Shown here: piece by piece, positions 1-9,985 of the stretch
Layout: the number at the start of each line of letters is the position of its first letter
Numbering within the stretch: the stretch's first letter is position 1
Source: Closterium sp. Naga37s-1
Lineage: Eukaryota > Streptophyta > Zygnematophyceae > Desmidiales > Closteriaceae
NCBI GenBank assembly: GCA_947471745.1
Contig: CANJKZ010000172.1
Coordinates: forward strand, 2,562,501-2,626,500
Direction: 5' to 3'
DNA length: 64,000 nucleotides
Position numbers and translations under genes: made by a program
Notes under the pieces: generated by a model
The model's input: only the letters and a program-made list of their open reading frames with translations
The model's database searches: none
Told to the model about the DNA's origin: nothing

Positions 1-576
1 GTGCGTCGGTTCGTCCCCGACATGGCACGGTTAACTGCACCGCTGACGGACTTGTTACGGAAGGGGGTCGCTTTTACGTGGGGGGAGAAAGAGCATGCTG
101 CCTTCTCTGCCCTGAGAAATGTTCTCTGTTCACCGCCCGTCCTGCGCATCGCCGACCCACAACGCCCATTCGAAGTAGTTACCGACGCAAGCGACATCGC
201 CATCGGAGCAGTACTGCTATAGGACTTCGGCAATGGCCTACAACCCATCGCATACGAGTCACGAAAACTGCATCCGCCCGAGAAAAATTACCCGATACAC
301 GACCGCGAAATGCTCGCGATCGTGCACGCGTTCAAAGTATGGCGCTGTTACTTGACCGGCGCAGACGTGACAGTACGGACAGACCATAAATCACTACAGT
401 ACCTCCGCGCACAGCCACACCTCAACCCACGACAGATTCGCTGGCTGGACTTTCTCGAGTCCAATTTTCAGTACACGGTCACCTACAAAAAAGGGGCCTC
501 GAACATCGCCGACGCACTGACCCGCCCCACTGCCCAGATCCATGCAATACTACTCGCCCAGACAAGCCCATACTGA
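1..576 (+). pseudogene. Ty3 RT connection and RNase H region (chromovirus A)
   Basis: Translation shows the RT thumb/connection region and then RNase H. Key text is VVTDASDIAIGAVLL (first catalytic Asp of RNase H), MLAIVHAFKVWRCYLTGA, the TDHKSLQYL motif and the GASNIADALTRP end motif. In the family this region degrades the RNA strand during reverse transcription. It continues from outside the window and leads into integrase. It is a broken copy; the protein family is certain, and activity is not implied. Confidence 0.88.
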
Positions 577-659
577 CAGGCCTATTCACCCACGGGTACC
601 AAACGGATCCATTCTTCACAGGAGGACATTCGCAGCAGTTCGCAGCAGCAAAGGGAGTC

Positions 660-2006
660 TATTACGTAAAAGCCGAGACCGACCGCATCTGGGTACCAGG
701 GTACACACTGCTACGGGAGTTACTATTACAGGAGGCACACGACGGAGTTACCTTTGGGCATTTTGGGGTAGAGAAAACATGGCAGCAGCTGCAGCGGTAT
801 TATTATTGGCCCGAGATGTTGACCGACGTACAACGACACGTGGCATCGTGTCCCACTTGCCAGCTCATGAAGTCATCGCGGAAGCGGCCGGCAGGACAGT
901 TGCAGCCGATACCACCCCCAGAGCGTGCTTGGCAGCAGGTGACGATGGACTTCGTCACGGGGTTACCGGCCGGGACGAGTGGGAACGACGCGATCCTGGT
1001 CGTCGTCGATCGACTAACGAAAATGGCACATTTCGCAGCTTGCAAGAAATTCATCACAGCCGAAGAAACGGCACGTTTCTTCATCTCCACCGTCGTTCGA
1101 CTGCACGGGATACCAGCAGCGATCATCAGCAACTGAGATACGAAATTCACCAGCAACTTCTGGCGGAACCTGTGGCAGCAGTTCGGCACGCGACTACAGT
1201 TCAGTTCTTCGTACCACCCCGAGACCGACGGACAGACCAAGAGGACGAATCAGACCATGGAACAACTCATCCGAGCCACGTGCGACGATCCAACCACCTG
1301 GGAACAGCAACTGCCACTCATCGAGTTCGCATACAACAATTCACCCTCCGCCACGACCCAACAGTCGCCATTTTACATGAACTACGGACAAGACCCAACA
1401 GTAACCATGACCCCGAATCCTGACAACCCGGTGCCACGCGCACAACAATTCGCCGAAACTTTGCAAGCAGCACGGTCCCGAGCAGCAGACGCAATTAAAA
1501 AAGCCAACGTCATCGCCAAACGCAACGCCGACCGCCAACGCCGACCCGTCACTTACCAACCTGACGACCTAGTTTTACTCGACACTCAGAACCTCCGCCT
1601 GCCCATCACACCAAAACTCCGCCCCCGATATTGCGGGCCATTTCGCATCAGCCACATGATAACACCCGTCACCGCCCACCTCCTCCTCCCTGCTGACTGG
1701 TATGTCAGCCCGTCCTTCCACGCCAGCCTCCTCCGCCCTTACGTACCCTCCACCAGCCAACTGCCTCGCAACCGCCCAGCCAGCATGACACGACCACCCA
1801 CCGAGCCCATCATCTCACCCGAAAAGATCTTGAGCCACCGAGTCCGTGACCCACGCGGAGCTCGCAGGATCGAATTCCTGATTCGCTGGAAAGACCGCAC
1901 GCCCACGGAGGATAACTGGGCCCCCCTGGATAGAATTGAGAATCACCCTGTCCTCACCGAGTATCTACGCAGCCGCAACTTCCGGGATGTACACGCGCTC
2001 TCGTAA
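660..2006 (+). pseudogene. Ty3 integrase with C-terminal chromodomain (chromovirus A)
   Basis: The zinc-binding N-terminus is recognised by HVASCPTCQLMK. The catalytic core follows with TMDFVTGLP and LVVVDRLTKMAHF, then the late core with [20 protein letters not shown]. After a basic linker the last 60 residues are a chromodomain with the aromatic-cage style text [19 protein letters not shown]. Chromodomains of this class target insertion to particular chromatin; that is family knowledge. The frame ends at 2006, just before the polypurine tract and LTR. The copy carries a few breaks. Confidence 0.88.
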
Positions 2007-2033
2007 GGAGGTCCTCCTTAGGGGGGGGGGTAG

Positions 2034-2385
2034 TGTAAGGAAAATTCCTTTTTCCTTACTTCGCGTCCCTGCTCAGCGCGTACACCACTGTTCCCGCCAA
2101 CAGCACCCAACAGTAATCTGTTACCACTCGCGACACTCGCTTCGATACTATTCCCGCCACTGTTCACGACGCGACCCAACCTAACGGTTCGGTTGGTAAC
2201 CCGCGCTCCGGACATCCGCCTCGACAAATCCCAACCTCGGCGCCAGGCCCGTCGCGCACCCCATTTTCCACGCATTACCGTTACCACTATAGTTTCGCTA
2301 TATATTCTTCGCTCATGCCTTCGCTCATTGTACTCTTCCTTCGATAGTGCAATTCTTGCTCGCTCATTCAATTGCACTCGTAACA
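2034..2385 (+). repeat. 3' LTR of chromovirus A
   Basis: Begins TGTAAGGAAAATTCC directly after a run of ten G and TAG, and ends CTCGTAACA, giving TG...CA termini. The ends match the LTR at 33213-33504 on the other strand, which supports the boundaries. The flank to the right is AT-rich and unrelated. Confidence 0.82.
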
Positions 2386-2748
2386 CAGTCCTACTTTATT
2401 AACTTGCTGCGTGGTACCTTATGTGAATGGAATTAAAGGTTTGCAAATCCAACCCATTATCAGAATTAAATCAAATTAAACAGGTGGGTTTGATACATAT
2501 TAAACACGTGTACTAATATATAATTATAATTATTGAATCCCTGCCTTGCTTAAAAGTACGTTTCTAGGGTTTAGGAGTGTGTGTCAAAATAGGCTAGGAA
2601 ACAAGTGTCGAGAGAAATGTGTGAGTAAGGAGGAACAAGGAGATACAAGTGTCGACCTAAAGTGTTGTTGATATAACTTGAGGATCGCAGTGGATAGGAT
2701 AAAGTTGTCAAGTGTGAAGAGAACTTGTGAAAGTCTCGGTAATGACCT
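2386..2748. other. AT-rich gap without a recognisable gene
   Basis: AT-rich sequence between the LTR of chromovirus A and the LTR of copia C1. It contains no long frame, no LTR-like terminus and no RNA gene that I can recognise. It contrasts with the GC-rich element coding DNA on either side and may be ordinary host intergenic DNA. Confidence 0.5.
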
Positions 2749-3123
2749 TGTTGATTAATTGAAAGAGAACAAGATAATTATAAGATAGAAGTACAAGGGT
2801 ATAAATAGCATTCCTAGCTAGCCATGTACTCTGAGGGGTACATTCCCTTATTAACTGAATTGCATTGCTACAGTAACCCACGACTATTGCCATTCTAGGC
2901 AGTTACCATGTTGCACATCGCAACTGCCTCGTGCGGTTACCTGGCTGTCAAGGGTCACGACCGTTGACTGTCTTCGACTGTTGACCTTCGGGTGACCCTC
3001 GAACTTCCGCGTGCTCTATATGAGCTATTGCGGTACTGGTACAGGCGTGCACTTCGTTATGGAGTCACGCGAGAGTGGAGAACCTTCGGGAATGTTTATA
3101 ATAACCTTTCGGTTATTCCAACA
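2749..3123 (-). repeat. 3' LTR of copia C1
   Basis: On the minus strand it starts TGTTGGAATAACC, right after the purine tract AAAGGGAG and the pol stop, and ends CAATTAATCAACA. The terminal inverted TGTTG/CAACA bases are typical of copia LTRs. Length is 375 bp. No partner LTR is present, so age cannot be read. Confidence 0.75.
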
Positions 3124-3130
3124 CTCCCTT

Positions 3131-5443
3131 TCATTCCTGAAGGTGGGCCACGTGGGACTTCTTGGTGATCCCGCAAAGGTTGGCGCAGTGCTGGAACTGT
3201 TGACGTGGCAGTTTCTTTGTCAGAAAATCGGCTGCCATGTCGCCAGTTGGGCAAAACGTGAGCTTGACCTTGCCTTTGTCGATTTCGTCCTTGACGAAGA
3301 AGTAGCGAAGGGCGATGTGTTTCGTGCGGTTCACGAAGCCGGGCTTGTTTGCGATCTTGATCGCGCTTTGGTTGTCGCAGAGTAACGTGAAGTGCCCGTT
3401 CATCGTCACTTTCGCTTCCTGCAGAAGTTCCATCAGGTACAGTCCTTCGCGAACAGCTGCGCTGGCGGGGATGAATTCTGCTTCGGCTGACGAAAGAGCG
3501 ATGAGTTCCTGCTTCTGAGAGTTCCAGGAGATGACCCCAGCAGGTTGAAGTTGAAAAATGAATCCTGTGCGGGAGCGTCTGTTGTCAACATCTCCTGCAT
3601 GGTCAGCGTCTACGTAGCCGTGCAGCTGCAGGGTGGCCGTTAAGTTAGCTTCGTAGGTGAGGCCGACGTCGGGAGTAGAGATGAAGTATTGGAGTGCGCG
3701 GCGCAGATCCTGTAGATTCTCCCCTTCAGGTCGCTTCATGTACTGAGCGAGCTGGCTTGCGACGTAGGAGAGATCGGGCCGGCACGTGACGGCGGCGAAT
3801 AGAAGGCACCCAAGCTGCTGCTGATAGAGCCGATGATCCTCAAGAGAGAGGGGCGTGGTGTCTGGTTCGTGGTGAGGAGGAGGAGTGCGAAAGGGTGTGG
3901 AGGGGTTGATGGGTGCAATGCCGAATTTCTTTGCGAGTGTCTCGGCGTACTTGGCGGCGGAGAGATGAATAGAGGAGGCAGACTGGGTGATATTGAGACC
4001 TAGGAATTGAGTAACGTCGTGGTTAATGGTGACTTCCAGCTGCTCCTTGATTTCTGCCTCAAATTGGTCCAGTAGCTCCGTGTCGTCACCGGTGTAGAGG
4101 AGGTCGTCGACGTAGGCGACGAGGAGAATGAACTTGCCTCGCGACTCCTTCCAGTACATTTCGAGGTCGTGGGGCAGCTGTTGGAAGCCGAGGTTTGTTA
4201 GCACCGTGTGGAGGTACTGCTGCCACAGGCGAGGTGCTTGCTTAATCCCGTAAAGTGATTTCTGGAGCAGGCAGACGGCGCCGTCGGTTTCTTCGAAGGC
4301 ATGCGGCTGCTCGACGAAGATAATTGCGTCGACCGGAGCGTACAGAAATGCGCTGCCGACGTCGATTTGACGGAGTGGGCGCTGCTTGACGGCTGCGATG
4401 CAGATGAGAATCCGTACTGAGATGTGCCGTCCGACTGGTGCGTAGGTGAGATCGAAATCCAACATGTGTGTTTGCTCGAAGCCGCGCACCACCCATCGCG
4501 CCTTGTATTTGTCGATGGAGCCGTCCGCCAGCGTCTTGATGCGGAACACCCATTTGCCGCTGAGAATTTTTCTCCCCTTCGCAGATATCCTGGGAACCAG
4601 CTTCCAGGTGCCACGGTTCTTGAGTGACGCGACCTCCTTGGCCATGGCTGCTTTCCATTTCTCGCTGTTGGGGCCGGAGAGAGCCTGGCGAACAGTGGTG
4701 GGTTCCTTGGGGGAGGAGTGGCGAACAGCGACGGCGAGCCCAAGGATGCGGAGACCAGTTTCGTTGGTCTTTTCGTAGTGCAGGCGATCGTAGTCGTGGA
4801 AGCTGGTTACTTCGACCACGTCGTCGTCGCTGTCGTTGCCAGGGCGGATGGTGTCTTGCGAGGTGTTGGGCTGTGGTAACGCGGCATCTGTTGAGTGGCG
4901 GGCGGCGCTGTCGAAGTCATGGGCGTTGCGAGTTGTATCGTCGGGATCAGTTTGGTGTAGCGGAATGAAGGTTGGGGTTTGGAATGGGCTTGTAAGGGGG
5001 ATGTTGGGTGCACTGTCAAACTGAGTGACGTTTGCTGCAGCCTCATCTTCCGCCAGGTCAGCTTCATCGTGTGGAGTTGCGAAGCTGCGGTGTCCCTCAA
5101 AAACTATTTCCGGTGCTGTGTCAGCTTCGCGGTGTTCGTTGAACAGTGGCAGAGTCAGCTTCTCGTAGAAAATGCAGTCACGTGATTTCGTCACTTCGTG
5201 TGTCGCGTAGTCCAACACGATCCACGCCTTGTATTCCTTTTCGATCCCGAGGTGGATGCCCCAGCGAGCTCGGTCAGTAAATTTTCCGGTCCGTGCTGTA
5301 TGTGTCCTGTACTGTACCATGCACCCAAAAACTCGTAGCAGGCGCGTGTCTGCTTTTCTGCCCGTCCACGCTTTGTATGGGGAGTTGTTGTTCTCGAGAC
5401 TTCGGGAGGACAGCAAGTTGTGCAGTTGGACTGCATGGTTCAT
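3131..5443 (-). pseudogene. Copia C1 integrase end, reverse transcriptase and RNase H
   Basis: A long frame of 770 codons. It begins with the integrase C-terminal part (LLRVFGCMVQYRTHTARTGK, then RWGIHLGIEKEYKAW), passes through a variable acidic linker, and reaches RT near residue 300 with GKWVFRIKTLADGSIDKYKA. The catalytic block is LLVAYVDDLLYTGDD. RNase H follows with GYVDADHAGDVDNRRSRTGF, SSAEAEFI and LLCDNQSAIKIANKPGF, and closes with KHIALRYFFVKDEI. The stop lies at the polypurine tract. The RT half looks well preserved. The remainder of the element is incomplete. Confidence 0.87.
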
Positions 5444-6704
5444 GGCGAATGGCTAGTAATGTGTTGGGATGGCCGACTGCTTCATCACAGCCCTCATTCT
5501 GGTGGCGAGGCTTCTGTTTGTCCGTTTCTGCTACTCCTTGCTGCTCGTGAACGTAGGGCAGGGACACCAGGTGTTCAATCCCTTTCTTCCGGAAGAGCTC
5601 CTTGAACTCGTCTGCGAAGAACTCCAGAGCTCCGTCCGTTTGCCAGCTCTTTAGTTTAAGTCCCGATTGACGTTCAGCTCGTTTCATCCACGCGATGAAG
5701 CATTCGAAGGCGAGCGACCTGCAGTCGGTGTTGACACCCCAGACGTAGCGAGTGCTCGCGTCGATGAAGGTCAGCGTGTAGTATTCGCCGTCAAGTCCTT
5801 CCTTCGTCAGGCACATGAAGTCGCTGTAAACCTTGTCGAGCGGCTTGTAACGTTCGTAACCGGGCGGTAGGTCGGGGAAGGGCTTGTGGGCGAGCGATGC
5901 GGTAGGGCACACTGTGCAGGACGGGTCATCGGAGTCTGCGGTGAGGAGTCCTCCTCGTGGGAGGAGCAGAGCTTCGTTGTCGAGGACCCCAGCCTTCAGG
6001 GAGTTCTTGAGTGTTGTGTGAGAAGGATGCCCGAGCCGCTGATGCCAGATTTCAGGTTCCGCTCGGTAGCCCACTGTCAACTGATAATATTTCTGTCTTG
6101 CTGCTTCGTCGTTTTCCTCCCCTTCAGGTCCTGCATCGGCGGCGTTGTCAGCGTCGGTGGCGAACGCGCGAATTGCCTTTTGTTCCAGAAGCGCGTGTGG
6201 AATACCGATGATGTCGTCGGTGTCGCCGGCGTCAACTAGGTCTCCGGTAACAGGCAGGCACTGATTGGGCCAGTCGCGGACTGGGAGTCCCTTCATGGGA
6301 ATTCGATAGTAGCTGAATTCGGCCCCGATGACCTCAATCTCCTGTGGTCCTTCAACTGGTGGCTCCGGTTCCTCGGTGGGTGCTGGCAGCTCCGCTGTTT
6401 CGCCGAAGAGTTCGTAAATTGCTTCCTGCTCCTCTGACTCTTCTTGCATTGGTTCTGGTGTGTCAGGGGTGTACTGGTCCGGAAGAGGAGGGCCACCCCA
6501 GCTGGTGCCTCGTGTCGCCCAGTAGGGATCGAACTCCGCTGTTTCGGCTGAAGGGAGTCGCGGAGCTTCGGGATATGGAGGGGCCGCCTGCCCCAATTCC
6601 GATTGGCCTCCAGAAATGCCGCGGCCGCTTCCGCCAGCGGAGGTGCCCCAACCACCAGCGTTGTCTTCGGCTCCCCGGCCAGCTCCTTCGCCCTTTGGAA
6701 CCAT
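5274..6704 (-). pseudogene. Copia C1 GAG-pre-integrase and integrase
   Basis: After an acidic, proline-rich N-terminal half the text EIWHQRLGHPSHTTLKNSL marks the GAG-pre-integrase zinc region with CTVCPTASLAHK. The integrase core follows: DKVYSDFMCLTKEG, LTFIDASTRYVWGV, SWQTDGALEFFADEF and HLVSLPYVHEQQGVAET, which place the D,D,E residues. It overlaps the start of the RT-bearing region in another frame. It is a fossil with few breaks; upstream protease and gag are not recognisable. Confidence 0.82.
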
Positions 6705-6715
6705 TTCACTTGAAT

Positions 6716-7376
6716 GAAATTTCGCCCTTTGGAATTGGGTGGAGCTTGGACAACTTTGGATGGGTTTTAAGCTCCACTTGAAGGAGCAATTTCGCCCTTC
6801 CTCATCTCCACTTCCCTATTCAGAGCAATTTAAAGCCTTCACGCTCTGATACCATCTTGAAATTTGGTAAAGGATTAGGAAGGGTAAATAGCAAGTAGAG
6901 AGAAAGAAAACACCTAGAAGAAAGAGTTAAGAGTGAAGTAAGACAAAATTGATAAGATAAAGAAACTCTTTAAGAAGAGATTGAGTAAGAACGTGAAGGC
7001 TTTAAATAAGAAGGTTAAAGATAAAAATAACAAATTTGAAAGGAAGATGATGAAAACATTAAAGGGGAAGAACAATTGATTGAAAGAAAGATATTGAATG
7101 GGTGATTGATGAAAAGGTAAAGGAGCTTGAAAATTAAACAAACTTGATAATGGCAACTAAGATTTGAGGATATCAAATTATGGATCCAAGATTTGAGATA
7201 ATGGATCCAAGAAGGGAGATCCATGCAAATTTTGTATGATGATCAATGAGGGACATGACATATTTTTTCCCAGTACGACTCGGTGTACGGGAAGGACCCA
7301 TCAGGTCACTATGAATGAGCTCAAGTGGTCGAGAGACTTCAGACTCAGATTGGAATGAATGTAGAAACTTCTTCAA
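6716..7376 (-). mobile_element. Scraps of an AT-rich copia: LTR, PBS and integrase piece
   Basis: On the minus strand, TGGTATCAGAGCGTG at about 6841-6855 is a clear initiator tRNA-Met primer-binding site. Upstream of it lies about 320 bp of AT-rich DNA (roughly 6855-7175) with TGA...TCA ends that I read as a probable LTR. Beyond that, 7227-7376 encodes a copia integrase scrap (LELIHSDLMGPSRTPSRTGK, then LIDHHTKFAW). The base composition differs strongly from neighbouring GC-rich elements. The family could not be matched to any other element here, and the exact LTR limits are uncertain. Confidence 0.6.
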
Positions 7377-7413
7377 GCTCCACTTGAAGGAGCTGGTAAA
7401 GTTGGATAAGTGA

Positions 7414-7447
7414 ATTTCGCCCTTGAAATTTCATTCAAGGGCGAAAT
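7414..7447. repeat. Perfect 14-bp inverted repeat
   Basis: ATTTCGCCCTTGAA at 7414-7427 and its exact reverse complement at 7434-7447 flank a 6-base loop. Partial copies of the same words occur at 6715-6735 and 6790-6800, and GCTCCACTTGAAGGAGC at about 6773 and 7378 is also self-complementary. These words probably belong to the leader of the AT-rich copia scraps. Confidence 0.7.
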
Positions 7448-7489
7448 GGTAGACCGGGCAATTTTGGATGGGTCCAAATTGCTCCTTCA

Positions 7490-8900
7490 AGTGGAGCCTG
7501 GAATTGTGTAAAGGCTTTCACAACTTCGCTCTAAGTTCCAACCGGCTTCTATTTCGCCCCATCCGCCTGCTGCGCTCCAGCCACCTTCGGCGGCACCGCT
7601 TGCTACTGTTGCCGAGATGGTGCCGTGGTCTTCTGCAGATGCTTCTTCTGGTGTTAAAACTTCTCCCAAGGGACCGAGTGCAGGGCCAGGACTAACTGGC
7701 TCGGTTCCGACCTTTTCTTTCCCTTTAGCGGATGGTTCCGCAGTTGCTGACGTTCCGCTGTCTTCTTCCATTGATGCAGGTCCGGTTTCAGCTGGGTTGG
7801 AGGTCGAGGCGGTCGGGACGGTGCGCAGTCGCAAGAGACCGTCCGAGGCGGGTCGTTCGAGATCCATCTCTGTGGGATGCGACCAGGTTGGAGCTTCTGC
7901 AGTGGTTGTCTTCAACAGTAAGGTGCGGTGAGAGTCTCCTGAGGTGCCTTGGGTGAGAGGAAATAGTGATAGGGTGAGAGGAAATAGTGAGAGACGACTC
8001 AGGAGGTGAGGGGAGAATAGACACAGGCGGAGAACGACGAGGAGGAGAATGAAACAAGATGGTGCGAAGGTCGGCAAGAGGAGACGAGGGCCGAGAACGC
8101 GGACGACAATGACTGGTCCACTCGTGCGGGACAACAGGAGGAGACGACCGTGACTGAGGAGGAGAGAAAACAGCCAGAGTCGAGTCCGGAGGAGGAAACG
8201 TAGGACCGTACGCAGTAGGTGACTGGGAATGAACAGGAGGAGAGGAAGGAAGACCAAGGGCCTGAAGGCCACTCACTGGAGGAAACAGCTGCTGCAAAGG
8301 TGGCGGCTGCGGCGTCTGCTGCTGCTGCTGCTGCTGGTCGTACCGCTGCAGCTCCTGCCTCTCCTGCTCCACCCGCTCCTGCTCCTCGCGCTCAAGCCGC
8401 TGAAGGGCCTGGAAACGGGTGTCGTGGCGGTGGGGACGCGCAGTGGGCGACGCACTAGGCAAGCCTCCAGCTCCCGTCTTCTCAGTACCAGCACCTCCAG
8501 CTCCAGCACCCCCAGAACTAGCACCTCCAGTGCTAGTACCTCCAGCACCAGCACCCCTAGAAATAGCACCTCCAGTGCCAAAACCTCCAGCTCCAGCACC
8601 CCCAGAGCTAGCGCCACCTGCGCCAGCACCTCCGGCCCCAGCACCCCTCGAACGAGCACCCCCAGACCGAGTACCGCCAGTGGCTGCACCTCCAGCTCCA
8701 ACACCAACCGAGTCCACAGTAATTTGTAGTGCCGAAGGCTGCTGAAGGGACTGTGAGGAGGACTGCGGGGAGGGAGACGGTACCTGACGCGCGATCGAGG
8801 GTAGAGGGGTAGCGTGAGACACACTTGACGGGGCAGGACCAAAACGGGGCGGGGGTACCGGAGGAGCGGGAGCAGGGGGAGGAGAGGGTGCGAGGAAGAG
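7490..8900 (-). pseudogene. Copia C2 low-complexity linker after integrase
   Basis: Proline-, serine- and glycine/alanine-rich translation, including degenerate GGAGAGG-type repeats near 8450-8700 and a glutamine run near 8310-8340. In C3 and C9 the equivalent stretch separates integrase from RT. The lower part (7490-7930) includes EEDSGTSATAEPSAKGKEKV and may come from another source. No RT follows, so the element stops here. Confidence 0.6.
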
Positions 8901-9980
8901 GGGGGGAGGGGGAACCGGGAGACCTCGACAGTGGTACCGGGTCTAGTAGGACACTGACTCGTCAACCGGACGACACGAGAGTCTAGGAACTGGTGGAGGG
9001 GCGGGTGGTAAAAGGAGTAGTCGAGAGAGCCCACTGGGAAACCAAGGAAGACACAGGGGATGGCGCGAGCCGAGAGCTTGTCCGCAGAGGTGTCGCGGAC
9101 AAGCGCAAGGCAGCCCCAGATGTGAAAGGCCGACGCAACACCAGGGGACCTAGTCCAAAGACTGGTCGGTGAAACCTCAGGCCGCGAGACACGCGGCTGG
9201 AGGTTTAGCTGGTGTGCGGCGTAGCGCAGCGCGCAGGGCCACAGAAAATGGGGCGCACGGGCATGGATCATGGACGTGTGCGCGATGTCCATGACCAAGC
9301 CAATGCGCTGCTCCGCAACCCCATTCTGCTGTGGGGACTCCGGCAGCGTCTAGGGCTGTCTGATGCCCTGCTTGCCGCAGAACCCGGCAAGGACGCCGGA
9401 GCGAAACTCACCCCCACGGTCGGAGTGGAAACAACGGACACGACTACCACGAGTGCCCTTAGTGGCCAGAAGTGACCGGATCAGCGTAGAAGTCACCTCG
9501 GACTTCTTCGCGAGAGGAAACACCGTGGTGTACCTGGAGTAGTCGTCAACGACCACCAGAAAGTAGCACTCCCTCTCAGGTCCCAGCATAGGGGCAGGGC
9601 CCCAGACGTCCAGGTGGAGAGTCTGGAAGGGAGCAGTGGCCGGGCGAAGGGAGAAGGAGTGCGGAGTGGCGCGCAGGCGGCCGGCGACGCAAGGAGTGCA
9701 GGGTGGGGCAAGCGAGGGAGGGAGCGACGGAAAGACGCGAGGTAGACCTGAGACAAGTCTGTGACTGGCCATGCTGCGAAGGCGTGGGAGCGACAGGTGG
9801 CCAAGGCGGTGGTGCCACAAGACGGTCGGGTGGGCGAGGGACCGACAGGAGCAAGACGCAGCAACCTGACCAGACACCACTACCTGACCAGACACAGCAA
9901 CCGGACTAGACAGTGGTACTTGAGGGGACGCAGCGACCTGAGCGAAGGAAGTAACCGGGGAGCGCTCGGTGTGGAGAATG
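8900..9980 (-). pseudogene. Copia C2 GAG-pre-integrase and integrase
   Basis: GAG-pre-integrase text TVLWHHRLGHLSLPRLRSMA and PPCTPCVAGRLRATPHSFS leads to the integrase core: LHLDVWGPAPMLGPERECYF, LVVVDDYSRYTTVFPLAKKS, RCFHSDRGGEFRSGVLAGFC. Later integrase text MVMDIAHTSMIHARAPHFLW and LWTRSPGVASAFHIWGCLAL follows below 9300. The D,D,E-type core is recognisable. The region is broken in a few places. Confidence 0.82.
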
Positions 9981-9985
9981 TAGAG

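Larger units (their letters stand above)
1..2385 (+). mobile_element. Ty3/gypsy chromovirus A, 3' part
   Basis: The 3' part of a Ty3/gypsy retroelement enters from the left edge of the window. In order it carries the end of reverse transcriptase, RNase H, integrase, a chromodomain, a G-rich polypurine tract at about 2021-2030 and one LTR (2034-2385). The order RT-RNase H-integrase-chromodomain is the hallmark of chromoviruses. A close relative on the other strand (13680-33504) shares the integrase and chromodomain text and the LTR ends. The coding part is a fossil with several breaks. Its 5' half lies outside the window, so LTR-based dating is not possible. Confidence 0.9.
2749..6709 (-). mobile_element. 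Ty1/copia element C1, 3' two-thirds
   Basis: Minus-strand copia element with GAG-pre-integrase, integrase, RT, RNase H, a polypurine tract at 3124-3131 and a 3' LTR (2749-3123). The integrase-before-RT order defines Ty1/copia. The sequence is unlike the other copia families in the window in both LTR and protein text. The 5' LTR, PBS and most of gag are absent; the upstream side abuts scraps of another element near 6716. It is a fossil with few breaks in what remains. Confidence 0.85.

Noticed and set aside
7411-7447. Cloning-vector junction, because the words resemble the common GAATTCGCCCTT vector edge
   Set aside because: The sequence has an extra T (AATTTCGCCCTT), no wider vector sequence follows, and similar words recur nearby in element DNA.
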